DNA of 64,000 nucleotides from Paguma larvata (taxonomy: Eukaryota; Chordata; Mammalia; Carnivora; Viverridae), in the NCBI GenBank assembly GCA_030068075.1, contig CM057826.1:58935312-58999311 (forward strand), given 5' to 3'. The position numbers and the translations under genes are program-made. Shown one piece after another: positions 34,756 through 45,987 of the stretch. The notes under the pieces are model-generated. The model was not told the origin of the DNA. It did not search any database and worked only from the letters and a program-made list of their open reading frames with translations. Numbering within the stretch: the first letter of the stretch is position 1; every line of letters begins with the position of its first letter.

Positions 34756-34804
34756 CCAGCATGATGGCGTCCACGGCTCCCCCGGGGCAGAACTCGATCA
34801 TGAT
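34756..34804 (-). CDS. STK10: STK10 exon, residues 108-123 plus first base of 124 (hinge)
   Basis: A 49-nt micro-exon (16 codons plus one base) reading IMIEFCPGGAVDAIML. Acceptor TTTGCTGCAG, donor G|GTGAGT. It encodes the gatekeeper isoleucine (I110), the hinge E-F-C (111-113) and the start of the alpha-D helix, which set the ATP/inhibitor pocket. It starts in phase 0 and ends in phase 1. The lone G joins AG of the next exon to make Glu124. It sits alone between a 28.2-kb and a 5.5-kb intron. Confidence 0.96.
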
Positions 34805-35854
34805 CTGCAGCAAACACAAGGCAAAGGAACAGTGAGCAGGGGTGCGCAGCCCGCAGGGCAGGGGAGAAGCCCGGGACCCGGCCCCAGCTGCCTGGCCTCT
34901 CTCCTCATCCTGCCCCGGGGCCTGTCCAGACTGTGCCACCCCCTCGGCCTGACCCCAACCCTCACAGGAGGCTCTAAAACCCGGGGGAGTCCCTGGCCAA
35001 TTCATTTTTCAGGAAAAAAAAAAAAAAGTCGCCACGGAAACCCACAGCGGCAGCGCCATGCCCGCACGCTCCCTTGTCCCCACCTGCCAGCTGCCCCACT
35101 TCCTCGGCCCCGCCACCAGGACTCTCAGAGGACACCTTCCACCCACGTACGAGCCGGCCGAGTCCTCGAGGGACCTGGCACCCGTCTCGAGCCTCCCTCC
35201 ATCTCTCAGAGGCCAGGGCCCTCGCTGGCTCGGAACATCAGGACCTCGGGGCCTTGAAGACCAGCTCAGGCGTGGACACCCGGGCTCCAGACAGGTCTCC
35301 TAAGGCCCCAGGTCATTCATGCATGCGCGCATTCGTTCACTTCTCGCACGCCCGGTAGGGACAGCGCCCGGGAGAACAGCCAGACCCTGGCCCTGAAGGG
35401 GCTCCCGGCTCAGCGCAGGGGCCGGAGAAGGAAGTGAGCGCACAAAACGCCACCGCTGCCGACCCGGGCTGTCCCTCTCGGGCCCTCTCCCATCTTTGTT
35501 CTTCCTCACCCACACCAGGTTCCTAGCGCACGTGCAAAGACACTGTTTTTCTCCGAAATTACAGATACGGGTAGGCGGGGAAGGGGGAAAGCGTCACCAA
35601 CTTGAGCAGCCGTTCCGGGCCTCTCCGCCGCTCCCAGCTCCTGCCCCGGCCTATTGTAACCACAGTCCTTCCAGCCTAGAGGCAGGGCACCGTGCGGGGG
35701 GCCAACCATTCCCTCAAGGGGAAGGAACACCTCTGCCACAATCCTCGGTAGCCCGAAGCAGCTCTTCAGTCAGAGGAGCGAGCAGTGGCCTCAGTGTTTC
35801 CCTGAGTCTCCAGCTTGTGGTGGACCTTCCAGAAGCTTCCCGGCCATGGAAGTA

Positions 35855-35975
35855 TCAGGATGCAGTGATCCACGGCTGGACTGAGATCCCAGGCCCGCCG
35901 TTCACTAGCTGCAGCCTTGGGCAGGTCCCTTCGGCGGAGCGCACTTTCTCAGCGGGAAGATGGGGGGGCTGATGC
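35855..35975 (+). mobile_element. MIR fragment
   Basis: CACGGCTGGACTGAGATCCC, TCACTAGCTGCAGCCTTGGG, CAGGTCCCTTCGGCGGAGCG match the MIR 5' half and core loosely. Confidence 0.5.
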
Positions 35976-36929
35976 CACTGCGCTTGACTGGGCCCCACCC
36001 CTGGGCTCTGTTTGCAGGGGACTGTGGGGGCTCCGTGTTGGGGGGGGTGGGGAGAGCCACATAAGAGGATGCTGGCACACCACTTCTTGCCGGGGAGGAA
36101 GAACACGGCCTCTGAGGCTCCCAGGGTCACTCCAAGGGTGCTCGGCCCGCCCTGCCCCAGGACTTCCGACACCGCAGTGACCCTGAATAAGAGCCGTCAG
36201 AGATAAACTAATGGCTTGCAACCCAGAACAGTGAGAAAGAGGTGCTTCTTTCTTCCACTCATTCATCCGTTCACTGCTCCGTTCCACCAACCGCCAAGCC
36301 CCCAGCCTTGTTCCCGGGGGTCAGGGAACAAAGGGGACTGGGACACGGCCATTCACCTCTGGCACAACGGCACAGATCCTCCCGCCTTTTAATAATTCAC
36401 AGCTCCACAGAAGGACAAAAAAATCCTACTCGTTGCTCGGAAAAGCCTGGCCGCAAGAAGCAAAACTTGTCGTGATGCAAAACCGCTTACTGTCTGAGCG
36501 GCCCAGAAGATGGGGGGGTACACACCCGAACTCCGCAGGAAGGATGGGTCACCTAGGCCTGGCCGGGCGGCAGGCACTCGGCTGGGGCTCAGTCAGTGTG
36601 AACTGGGACTCCTTCCCAGTGTTTTTTTCTCTGTTTTTGAGACTCATAATGAAAGGTATCCTCTCTCCTCTTATTCAGAAAAATGCAAATAGAAACAGGT
36701 GTTTGCTTGCAATTCTACTGAATTTTTGCACACCCGGAAGTGCCCCCCGCCCAACCCAGGTGAGGAGCCCCCGCTCTGCCTCTGCACCCCTGACTATCTG
36801 CGTGGCTTGGGGAAGACTGCAGACCACCCGGAGCTACCGTAAGGATCGGATGAGGTGGTGTTTACAAAACAACAGGCCCAGCCTCCCACACAGCGCATGC
36901 AGGGCAGGCCCAGGCACTTCCCCCGGGCC

Positions 36930-37080
36930 TTGAGTTCAAGTCCTGACGGTGCCACTTAACGGCTCCGTGACCTGAAGTCACTTAATCTCCCCCGAGCCTC
37001 GATTTCGTCTGTAAAATGGCACTCATCACCTCCACCTCCAAAGTCAAGGCAGTTCCAGGAGATTCTCGACACGAAAGCAC
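36930..37080 (+). mobile_element. MIR fragment
   Basis: TTGAGTTCAAGTCCTGACGG, AACGGCTCCGTGACCTGAAG, CGATTTCGTCTGTAAAATGG in MIR order. Confidence 0.65.
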
Positions 37081-37454
37081 AGAAGCAGAGCCGCACCAAC
37101 TCATACGCTCCTGCCGAATCTCCCGCAGACAGAACCACTGGCAAGTGTCCTGCTTATTACCCCCCATCAGTCAGCTTCCCTACAGGTCTGTGCCTTCCTA
37201 GAACTACAGTTATCAGCCCCCGCTCTGTTATCATCAAGAGTCAGCAGGAGAAGTGGCCAAACCCTGGCAGTTCCTGCAGCTGTCAGTGAACTTGTGCCTT
37301 ACACAATCCCCTCACGCAAGGACCCCGTGACCAGGCTCTCCAGGGTGCGGCGCTAGGAAAGTGCGCCCATCTCGCCAATCTGGTTCGCTTCCTCTTCCGC
37401 AGGTCCAGACCTCCGTGACCCCACGCACTTCCCTTTTGTAATTTTTTTAGTTAC

Positions 37455-37484
37455 TGATTGATTGATTGATTGATTGATTGATTG
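37455..37484. repeat. (GATT)n microsatellite
   Basis: Seven to eight uninterrupted TGAT units. Confidence 0.95.
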
Positions 37485-37833
37485 CTTTGGCTGCTGGAAA
37501 GCTCTAAGCTTAGCTTTGGTTTTATTCCCAGGAAGAAATGTACCGACGTTTTTGGTTCTATGCCAAGATTAACCCTGCGTTATTAGCACAATTTGTATAT
37601 GGACCCCAATGAAGAGTTTTCAAAAGACGACCGGCCTGCAGGAGTCTGAAGAAACAGTGCTCCCTGGTATTAATCACACGTGTTAGAGTGATATTCCATT
37701 AACCTTTGTGTGAATACTGCTCAACTATACCCTCGTATGTGGCAAAATAGGGTTTGGTTTCTCTTCCCTTTTTTTTTTTTTTTTGGAAAGTGTTTTTTCC
37801 TCCCATCCTTTTGGCTTTAAAAGTTTCACATTT

Positions 37834-38060
37834 TGGAGAGCCTGGGTGGCTCAGTCACTTTGGCCTCCGACTTAGGCTCAGGTCACAATCTCACGGTCCG
37901 TGAGTTCGAGCCCCGCGTCGGGCTCTGTGCTGACAGCTCGGAGCCTGGAGCCTGCTTTGAATTCTGTGTCTCCCTCTCTCTCCACCCCTCCCCCGCTCCT
38001 GCTCTGTCTCTCTCTCAAAAATAAACATTAAAAATTTTTTTTTAATAAATCAAAATAAAT
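37834..38060 (+). mobile_element. Felid SINE
   Basis: GGAGAGCCTGGGTGGCTCAG head, AAAAATAAACATTAAAAATT tail. Flanked by AAAA(G/C)TTTCACA. Confidence 0.88.
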
Positions 38061-38789
38061 AAAACTTTCACACCTTGGTGCCTTGATGTGATGAAAAAAA
38101 AGTCCCTTTCATGACATCGTTCTTACTAGGTTCTACCACATGGGTCTTAACGTCCTACCTTTCAGCTTGTCACTGGCCGGGCTGCAGGGGACTTCTAGGA
38201 AATGCATGGGGCGTAATTAACAAAATAATCTCAATTAATGAAAATAACAAAAGCATAAAAATAAAATAATCATCTTAATACCTAGGAAATTACTAAACAT
38301 GCCTGCTTAGAAAACAGAGTGGAAGTACATACGTCAATACTCAGGGAAGGATTACAGGTGGTCTATACTTGCATACTTTCCATATCTTATTCCACAAATA
38401 TAAGTTATAAAAATATTAGAATACTTTGTTTTGAATGGGAAGAGCAGGCCTACGACAACCCCGGGCGGTAGACGCATCTGTTCATCTGAAGGAGGAGAGG
38501 GGGTGTCTGTCTGTCCACAATCAAAGCCCTGGCAGGCGTGTGTCCACAGGGTCCTGGGTTGAAAGGAGGCCCCTCAGGATCACGGATTCCAGGGTGCAGA
38601 ACTGAAGGCCTCTAAGCCCTCACCAAGCCCCAACTCCAGCTCTAAATACCAAGGACCAACAACGCGAATCCATCAGAGGCTAATCCTTCACACGCCCTCG
38701 AGAGCGGCAAGCCACTTGCGGCTCAGGGGTTTCCCAGGACTTGGAGAAGTGAGGTTGGTGATCAGTTTAATCCATCGACAAATCTACCA

Positions 38790-39080
38790 AGGGCTCCGCT
38801 GTTGCTAGGCAGGGCACGGCCATAAATGTACTATTTAACCAACAAATATTATCTGAGCTCCTCGTCTAGAACAAGCCTGGGGACCGGGGACCCAGGAGGA
38901 GCCAGACACATCCCTGTCCCAGGACCTCAGGCAGAGGCCAGTACAGGCCCATGGCGACTGTGTCACCGAAAAGCCCGTAACTACGGAGGGCTTCCCAGAG
39001 AAGAGCGGGGTTTGGAAGGGCAATGTTGCCAAACGAAGAAGGACAAAGACATTCCAGGTAAAATATAGCGATTACAGAGC
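38790..39080 (-). mobile_element. L2 3'-region, reversed
   Basis: AACCAACAAATATTATCTGA, GCTCCTCGTCTAGAACAAGC and CATCCCTGTCCCAGGACCTC match reversed L2. Runs up to the purine tract. Confidence 0.5.
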
Positions 39081-39089
39081 CGAACAGCC

Positions 39090-39419
39090 GAGGAAGAGGA
39101 GGAAGAGGAGGGGGGAGGGGAGAGGAGGAGGAGGGGGAAGAGGAGGAGGAAGGGGGAAGAGGAGGGAGGAAGAGGAGGAGGAGGAGGGAAGAGGAGGAGG
39201 AGGGGGGAAGAGGAGGAGGAGGGGGGAAGAGGAAGAGGGGGGGAAGAGGAGGGGGGAAGAGGAGGAGGAGGGGGGAAGAGGAGGAGGAGGGGGGAAGAGG
39301 AGGAGGAGGGGGGAAGAGGAGGAGGAGGGGGGAAGAGGAAGGGGGGGAAGAGGAGGAGGGAGGGAAGAGGAGGAGGGGGGGAAGAGGAGGAGGAGGGGAA
39401 GAGGAGAAGAGGGGAAGGG
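39090..39419. repeat. 330-bp pure-purine (GGA/GGGGAA) tract
   Basis: Every base on the plus strand is A or G for 330 bp. It is built from GGAGGA and GGGGGGAAGAGGAGGAGGA-like units. The transcribed RNA of STK10 (minus sense) is pure C/U here. Such mirror-rich purine strands can form triplex (H-DNA) and, with many GGAGG and G5-7 runs, G-quadruplexes. The open frame of Pro/Leu/Ser on the minus strand is a by-product. Confidence 0.97.
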
Positions 39420-39679
39420 TGGAATGTTCCAAGGGGTTCAAAAGGGCGGGAAGAGAGCGGGCCACAAAGGCCGAGCAGAACGAGAATTCGAACATCTCAA
39501 AGGATGAGCTTTACCCTAAGAACTGTGTATGTGCGTCTGGAGAAAGGCACCAGAGGGTTTAATAAGGGGTGTTCCAGACAGTTCCTGCTGTAGAGGATCC
39601 CTCGGATACGGTATCTCTAGAGGGCGGGAAAGCAGAGGAAGAGTGGATTTGGTGCAAATAGTAAAAAGGCCATTTTAAT

Positions 39680-40110
39680 GGGTCCCAGGGTCCAAGGCAT
39701 GATGGATGTCTTCCCCCCTGCACACACAGCATCCTTTCCCTCCCCTTTGTGAAACAGCCATGAAAAGAGGCCTCTTACCCTGAGGGCTGACTCAGGGCTG
39801 GTCTAATCACAGCCCAGCCCTGAGCTTTGCTTGATGGCTGGGATGCCATGATACCTCCTCTGGAGACAATTAGGAAGCACAAGGCCCTGACGTTGCAGGC
39901 AGCCATCTTGCAACCATGAGAGAAGCCAGTGTGAAGACAAGGCTAACACGAAGAGGAGGACAAAGAGAAACAGAGCTCTGCTCAAAATCCCCCCAAACCT
40001 GACCTTCCTCCGGACTTTTCAAATAAAATAATGCAGGCCAATTAATTTCGTTTGTTGTTTAGGCTAGTGTCAGATTCTCTGTTACTTGTTACCAAAAGCA
40101 TCTGATCTCA
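39680..40110 (+). mobile_element. MLT1-type LTR, 3' part
   Basis: GCAGGCAGCCATCTTGCAAC, CATGAGAGAAGCCAGTGTGA, AATAAAATAATGCAGGCCAA, GTTACTTGTTACCAAAAGCA follow the MLT1 3' end with its AATAAA signal. Confidence 0.6.
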
Positions 40111-40214
40111 CATTTGGCAAGAGATGAGGACGATGAATTAGAACAGGGAGAGAGGAGGAAGAGGCAGCCATCTTATGCGGCAAATAAGATTTTCCTAGTA
40201 ATCTCTGGGTGGTA

Positions 40215-40400
40215 CCAGCTAAAAACACTGTGCCAGTAGTCTTCAACAGAATCACCTGGAAAAGTTGGTAAAACAAGGCCACTGGGCCCTAACCCAGAGT
40301 TTCTGATACAGTAGGACTGGGGTAGGGCCCAAGAATCTGCATTTCCAGCGAATACCCAAGGGTTGCTGCTGCTGGTCCCCTGACCACTATTCTATGGGAA
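40215..40400 (+). mobile_element. MER5A-like DNA transposon (hAT-Charlie)
   Basis: AGAATCACCTGGAAAAGTTG, CAGAGTTTCTGATACAGTAG, GGCCCAAGAATCTGCATTTC in MER5A order. Non-autonomous, no gene. Confidence 0.7.
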
Positions 40401-40860
40401 TTTGCAAAAGAGCAAGAAGCCTTGCTCTTGCAAGGTATGACCCTGGGGCCATACCTCTCCTCCCTCTAGTAAAAACATAGTGTAAGATGGTAGCAGAGAA
40501 ATCTTAGAGGGTAGAGGCGAACTGGCGAAATTATCATCTCTTGTATCCCCCTTATAATTGATAGGGGAATATCTGTTATAAGATGGCCGACAGGACTGAT
40601 AAGGAAATTCCTGGCCCTGATCAAAGACTCCCCCGTTCCTGGTTCTTCTTCCCACCCTGCTTGTCATGCACCAAATTACTACTAATGAGGAACACGGAAG
40701 TAACAGACTATAAATTGTTCCCTCTGCTTATGCTCGGGCTCAGACCTTTGGTGAGTGATCTCCTCTGAGCCCACGGGTGTAAAATAAACCTCCTGCCTTC
40801 CAATATCTCCGAGTGCCGCTTGGTTCTTCTGCCGGGTGATCCAGACCAGGTTCCGTAACA
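40400..40860 (+). mobile_element. Probable ERV1-type solo LTR
   Basis: About 460 bp with an LTR layout: TATAAATTG at about 40709, TGCTCGGGCTCAGACCTTTG, AATAAACCTCCTGCC at about 40787, then GTGCCGCTTGGTTCTTCTGC and an ACA end near 40860. That pattern is like gammaretrovirus-derived LTRs. No internal retroviral genes or second LTR in the window. Left end is approximate and no target duplication was found. It points against STK10. Confidence 0.5.
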
Positions 40861-41142
40861 TAATGACATGCTTTGAGGACTTCTGAGCGCGTGTCAAGGA
40901 GATGGGGATTAGTAACGTTTCGGGTGGGTAGAAGTGACACCAACATCACAAGCAACAAAAGAAAAAACAAACACAATGAACTTCATCAACAATAAAAGCT
41001 TTTAACGTTGAAGGGCATGATCAGGAAGTGAAAAGACAACCCACAGGATGGGGAAAATACCTGAAAATCACATATTTTGCTAAAAGATCAGTATTCGGAC
41101 TTTATAAAGAACTCTTACAACTCAACAAGAAAAGGACAAATA

Positions 41143-41328
41143 CAGGGCGCCTGGGTGGCTCTGTCGGTTAAGTGTCCGACTTGGGCTCTGGTCATGATCT
41201 CACAGTTTGGGGTCCAAACTCTGCATCAGCCTCTGTGCTGGCCGTGCGGAGCCTACTTGGGATTCTCTCTCTTTCTGCTCCTTCCCCGCCCCTCTCTCTC
41301 TCAAAATTAAAAAAAAAAAATTTTTTTT
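41143..41328 (+). mobile_element. Felid SINE in L1
   Basis: GGGCGCCTGGGTGGCTCTG head, short CT run, A/T-rich tail. Perfect AAGGACAAATA at 41132-41142 and 41329-41339. Confidence 0.9.
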
Positions 41329-41363
41329 AAGGACAAATAACTCATTTTAAAAATGGACAAAGG

Positions 41364-41590
41364 GGGCGCCTGGGTGGCTCAGTGGGTTGAGCTTCCGACT
41401 CCCTAGATTTCAGCTCAGGTCATGATCCCAGGGATCGTGCGATCCAGCCTCGGGTAGGGCTCTGTGCTGACATGGCGGAGTCTGCTTGGGATTCTCTCTC
41501 TCTCCTTCTCTCTCTGCCCCTCCCCACCACTCACACATGCACACTCACAATCTCTCCTCTCTCTCAACATAAATAAATAAACTTGAAAGG
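41364..41590 (+). mobile_element. Felid SINE in L1
   Basis: GGGGCGCCTGGGTGGCTCAG head, AACATAAATAAATAAACTTG tail. Duplication ATG(G/C)ACAAAGG at 41353 and 41591. Confidence 0.9.
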
Positions 41591-41777
41591 ATGCACAAAG
41601 GATTTGAATAAATGTTTCTCCCAAAAAGGGAGACAAATGGCCAAATAAGCATATGAAAAGGTGCTCGCCATCACCGGTCTTTAGGGAAATGCCAATCAAA
41701 ACTACAATGAAATACCACTTCACAGCTGCTAGGATGCCTAGAATCAAAAAGATGCACAATAATCAGTGTTGGCAAAG

Positions 41778-42005
41778 AGGGGCGCTTGGGTGGCTCAGTC
41801 GGTTGGTTGGGCATCCGACCTCAGCTCAGGTCATGATCTCGCGGTCTGTGAGTTCGAGCCCCACATCGGGCTCTGTGCTGACAGCTCAGAGCCAGAAGCC
41901 TGCGTCAGATTCTGTGTCTCCCTCTCTCTCTTTGCCCCTCCCGTGCTTGTGCGCTCTCTCTCTCTAAAAAATAAACATTTTTTTAAATGTTTTAAAAAAA
42001 TAGCA
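41778..42005 (+). mobile_element. Felid SINE in L1
   Basis: GGGGCGCTTGGGTGGCTCAG head, AAATAAACATTTTTTTAAAT tail. Duplication AGTGTTGGCAA(A/G)G at 41765 and 42006. Confidence 0.9.
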
Positions 42006-43627
42006 AGTGTTGGCAAGGATATGGACAAACTGAAACCCTCGTACAATGATGGTGGGAATGTAAAATGATGCAGGCACTTTAGAAAACAGTTTGGCAATTC
42101 CTCAAAATGCTAACCATAGCATTCCCATATGATCCTGCAATTCCACTCCTAGGTGTATATATATATATCCATATGTCCATTGACTAAAAACTTCTGTCCA
42201 TTAGCCAGACTGACTAAGGAAAAAAAGAGAGGACTCAAATTACTAATATGAGAAATCAGAGTGAGGACATTACTACTGATTTTACAGAAATAAAAAAAAT
42301 TATAAGAGAGTGCCATGAACAAGTATACACCAATAAATTGGATAACCTAGACAAATTCCTAGAAATAGACAACCTACAAAGACTGAATCATGAAAAAAGG
42401 AAAAATCTTAATGGACACTACCTAACTCATCCTATATCAAAGCCAGACAAACACGCTGCAAGAAAATAAAACTACAGATCAATATCCCTGATGAATACTG
42501 ATACAAAAATCCTCAACAAAATACCAGCAAATCACATTCAGCAACATATGAAAAGGATTATACACCACAGCACAGTAAGATTTGCTCCTGGAGGCAAGGA
42601 TGGTTTAACATACAAAGATCAGTCAATGTAAAAACACCACATTAATGGAATGAAAGAGGAGAAAAAACACCATCACTTCAACTGATGCAGAAAAAAAATT
42701 TGACAAAATTCAACACTCTTTCATGGGAAAACCACCAAGAAACTAGGAATAGAATAAAACCACCTCGACATCTCAAAGGCCATATATGAAAACCATGGTG
42801 AACGTTATACTCAAATGGTGAAAGACTGAAAGCTTCTTGTCTAGGATTAGGAATAAGGCAAGGATGCCCACTGTCTTCACTTCTATTCAACACAATACTG
42901 CAAGTCCTAGCCAGCATAATTAAGTAAGAAAAAGAAATAAAAGGCAAGCAAATTGCAAAGGAGGGGTAAAATTATCTCGGCAGATGACATGACCTGATAT
43001 GTAGAAAACCCTAAAGGTTATAAACACCCAGAAAACTGTTACAACCAATAAACAATTTCAGCAAAGTTGCAGGACATAAAACAACACACAAAAATCAGTT
43101 GAGATTCTATACACTGACAATGAATAATCCAAAAAGGAAATTAAGGGAACAATTCTATTTACAATAGCATCGAAAAGAAGAAAATAACTCAGGAATACCT
43201 AGAAAAAAAAAAAAACTTAATCAAGAAGGCAACATATCTGTACACTGAAAACTCTAAAACATTGCTGAAAGAAGATAAAGAAGGCACAAGTAAATAGAAA
43301 GACATCCCATGTTCATGGACTGAAAGACTCAACATTGCTAAGAAGGCAGTATTACCCCATCTACAGATTCCCTATCAAATCCTGATGGCATCTTTTACAA
43401 AAATTGAAAAACCCATCCTAAAATTCATACAGAATATCAAGAGACGCCAAATAGCCAAAGACAATCCTTCTTAAAAAAGAAGAAAGTTAGAAATCTCACA
43501 CTTTCCTGATTTCAAAACTTACTCAAAGCTAGAGTAATCAAAACGCTTTGGTACTGAAGAAAGGCTGACACATATACTTCAATGGAAAGGGAGCCCAGAA
43601 ATAAACTCTTACCTATATGGTATGTAA

Positions 43628-43770
43628 AACTCACCATTTGCGAGTTCAAGCCCCGAGTGGCACTCTGTGCTGACAGCACGGAGCCTGCTTGGGATTCTCT
43701 CCCGCCACCCCTCCCGTGCTTGTGTTCTGTCAGTCTCTCTTAAAACAAATAAATAAACTTTAAAAAATAA
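43628..43770 (+). mobile_element. CAN-SINE, 5'-truncated
   Basis: Starts at the B-box (TTTGCGAGTTCAAGCCCCGA), tail AAACAAATAAATAAACTTTA. Confidence 0.85.
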
Positions 43771-43777
43771 TTCACTC

Positions 43778-43980
43778 AGGGCACCTGGGTGACTCAGTTG
43801 GTTAGGCATGCAACTTCAGCTCAGGTATCATCTCACAGCTCACAAGTTCAAGCCCCACATCAGGCTCTCTGCTGTGGGCGCAGAGCGTACTTCAGATCCT
43901 CTGTCTCCCTCTCTCCCTGCCCCCTCCCTCCTGCTTGCGTGATCTCTCTCTAAAAATAAAATTAAAACTTAAAAAAAAAA
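43778..43980 (+). mobile_element. CAN-SINE
   Basis: GGGCACCTGGGTGACTCAGT head, diverged body, AAAAATAAAATTAAAACTTA tail. Confidence 0.88.
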
Positions 43981-44879
43981 ACAGAAATTCTAACACAAGT
44001 TACAGCATGGGTGGACCCCAAAGACAGTATGCTAAGTGAAATAAGCCAGCCACAAAAGCCCAAGCAGGAGGCACCTCTAGTAGTCAACTTCATAGAAACA
44101 GAAAGCAGCAGGAGGATTGTCAGTGGATGGTGGGGGGAGGAGGACGGGAAGTTGGTGCTTAATGGGACACAGTTTCAGTTCCGGAAGATGAAAAATTTCT
44201 GGACGTGATGGTGGTGATGGCTGCACAACATTGAGAATGGCCTTGATGCCAACGACCCGTGCACTTAGAAATGATGAAAATGGCTGCTGTTGTATCATGC
44301 GTTATTTTACCACAATTAAAAAAAAAAAAAAAACACAATCCACACCAAAGCTTGCATACAAATGTTATAGCAGCATGATTCACAACAGCCAAAAAGTGGA
44401 AACAACTCAAACGCCTATCAACTAATGAATGCAGAAACCGAACGTGGCATCACCTTTATACGGTGGAATATTACTTGGTCATGAAAAGGGATGAAGCCCC
44501 AATGCATCCTGCAGTGTGGATAAACCTTGAAAACTTTATACCAAGTGCAAGAAGTCAGACTGCATGTGTTATATGATTCCATGTGTGTGAAACATCTAGA
44601 ACAGGCAAATCCACAGAAACAGAGATTAGTGGTTACAAGGGACTAGGGGGAGGGATCCCTGGGAAGGGGGTAGGTTATGTGGTGGGGGAGGGCAGGCTCC
44701 CAGAGCGAGACACTGCATGGCTCTTAAAGTGGGACCCAAGGGCTCTTCAGATCAGAAAGCTCCCGACGCCATGCGCCAAGCCTGCCCCAGGCCCCCTCCG
44801 CCCTTTAGTCACAGTCCCTCATTTGATCCTCACACGGTTCTGTCAGGTAAGTACTGTTTTCAATCCCATTCTATAGATC

Positions 44880-45070
44880 AAGGGTCACCAAACTTTTTCT
44901 GTGAAGGGCCAGAGAGTACATGACTTCGGGTCTGCGGACAGATGGTGTCTGTTGCATGCAAACTGCTTTTGTAGTCAGAAAGCAGCCAGAGACGGTACCT
45001 GAACAAATGCGCACAGCTGTGTGCCCACAAATCATCTACAAACACGGGGGGCAGGCCAGATGGGGTGCTC
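44880..45070 (+). mobile_element. hAT-Charlie-group DNA transposon fragment
   Basis: GGGTCACCAAACTTTTTCTG, TGAAGGGCCAGAGAGTACAT, GTAGTCAGAAAGCAGCCAGA and GGGGGCAGGCCAGATGGG follow a common mammalian non-autonomous hAT element; exact family not assigned. Confidence 0.6.
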
Positions 45071-45079
45071 AGGCGGCTG

Positions 45080-45200
45080 CTGTGGTCCCCTAGTCCGGAT
45101 GGGCAAACTGAGGCATTGAGAGATTAACTTGTCAAGGTCCTCAACTGACAACAGGTGAGGCCAGGACGGGAACCAGGTGCGTTCACTAAAGAGCTCACAT
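45080..45200 (-). mobile_element. MIR fragment, reversed
   Basis: GGATGGGCAAACTGAGGCAT, TTAACTTGTCAAGGTCCTCA, GGCCAGGACGGGAACCAGGT. Confidence 0.55.
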
Positions 45201-45299
45201 TCCGTTCCCTGGGCTCCACTTCCTCCTCAACCAGCCTCAACCAGCGGGAGGACTTCAATACATCAGACACTCCCCCTACTGACACCTGACTAGCTTTCT

Positions 45300-45492
45300 G
45301 TTTTTAATGTTTATTGATTTTTGAGAGAGAGAGAGCGCAAACAGGTGAGGGGCAGCGAGGAGGAGACAGAGGATCTGAAGCAGGCTCTGCACTGACAGCA
45401 GCAAGCCCCACGCAGGGCTCGAACTCACAAACCGCGAGATCATGACCTGAGCCGGAGTCGGAAGCTCAACCGACTGACCCCCCGGGCAGCTC
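45300..45492 (-). mobile_element. Felid SINE, reversed
   Basis: AATGTTTATTGATTTTTGAG at left; diverged head CTGACCCCCCGGGCAGCTCC at right. Confidence 0.87.
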
Positions 45493-45987
45493 CCTGGTAC
45501 CTGAGTATCTTTATTCTAAGGTTTCAACTCAACCCGTAAGGGAGGAATTGCCCTCCCGCCCTCCCCTGGAACCCACAGCTGGCACAAGCAGAGGTGGGAT
45601 CTGAACCCTGGCCCTGGGAGCCAGGCTGCTCACAACGGCTGCCCTGCATTCAGAAGGCGGGGCTGCCGGAGCTCGGACACGGGGCGCACATTCTGCTAAG
45701 GGAGGCGCTTGCCTTTTCCGGGCACCCTCGTCGGAGTGCCCTCGCCGCGCCTGGTCTCCCTCCTCGGCACTCGAGAGCTGTTTCCCTGGAGACGCCAGCC
45801 CGTACACACGGCGCGGGGGTGCCCGACGGGGGACAGCCCGTAGCTGCCAGCTCCTTCTCTGGCTGGAGGCCAGGGGACACTGGAAACCTGTGTTTGCCTC
45901 CCCGTCAGTTTAGTTTAAGCAGCTGTCACAGCACAGCATGGGGTCATGGCCTTGTTACATGATCTCGGCGGGCCATGTCACCTCTCC

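Larger units (their letters stand above)
42196..44334 (+). pseudogene. Inner L1: ORF2 remnant plus 3' end
   Basis: 42196-43615 is a broken L1 ORF2 (endonuclease-to-reverse-transcriptase region). A 74-codon open piece is at 42248-42469 (LDNLDKFLEIDNLQRLNHE). The catalytic box decays to SADDM at about 42976-42990 followed by a stop. Two SINEs (43628-43980) separate this from the 3' UTR (43985-44317), which ends in A-rich sequence to 44334. The ORF2 C-terminus is missing between, so an internal deletion accompanied or preceded the SINEs. Many stops and frameshifts; inactive. Confidence 0.7.
40945..44650 (+). mobile_element. Old L1 3'-region interrupted by a second L1
   Basis: Left part 40945-42195 runs through L1 ORF2 C-terminus wording (AAATGCCAATCAAAACTACA, AATTCCACTCCTAGGTGTAT). 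It resumes at 44335-44650 with the next L1 words (ACAAATGTTATAGCAGCATG, AAAAGTGGAAACAACTCAAA, GGTTACAAGGGACTAGGG). The gap is a different, also plus-strand, L1. Three SINEs are inserted in the left part. Confidence 0.7.

Noticed and set aside
38866..39495. 209-codon open frame rich in Pro, Leu and Ser
   Set aside because: It is the translation of the complement of the pure-purine tract; low complexity, no start context, no conserved ends.
42248..42469. 74-codon open frame as a possible gene
   Set aside because: Matches L1 ORF2 wording and is embedded in a decayed L1.
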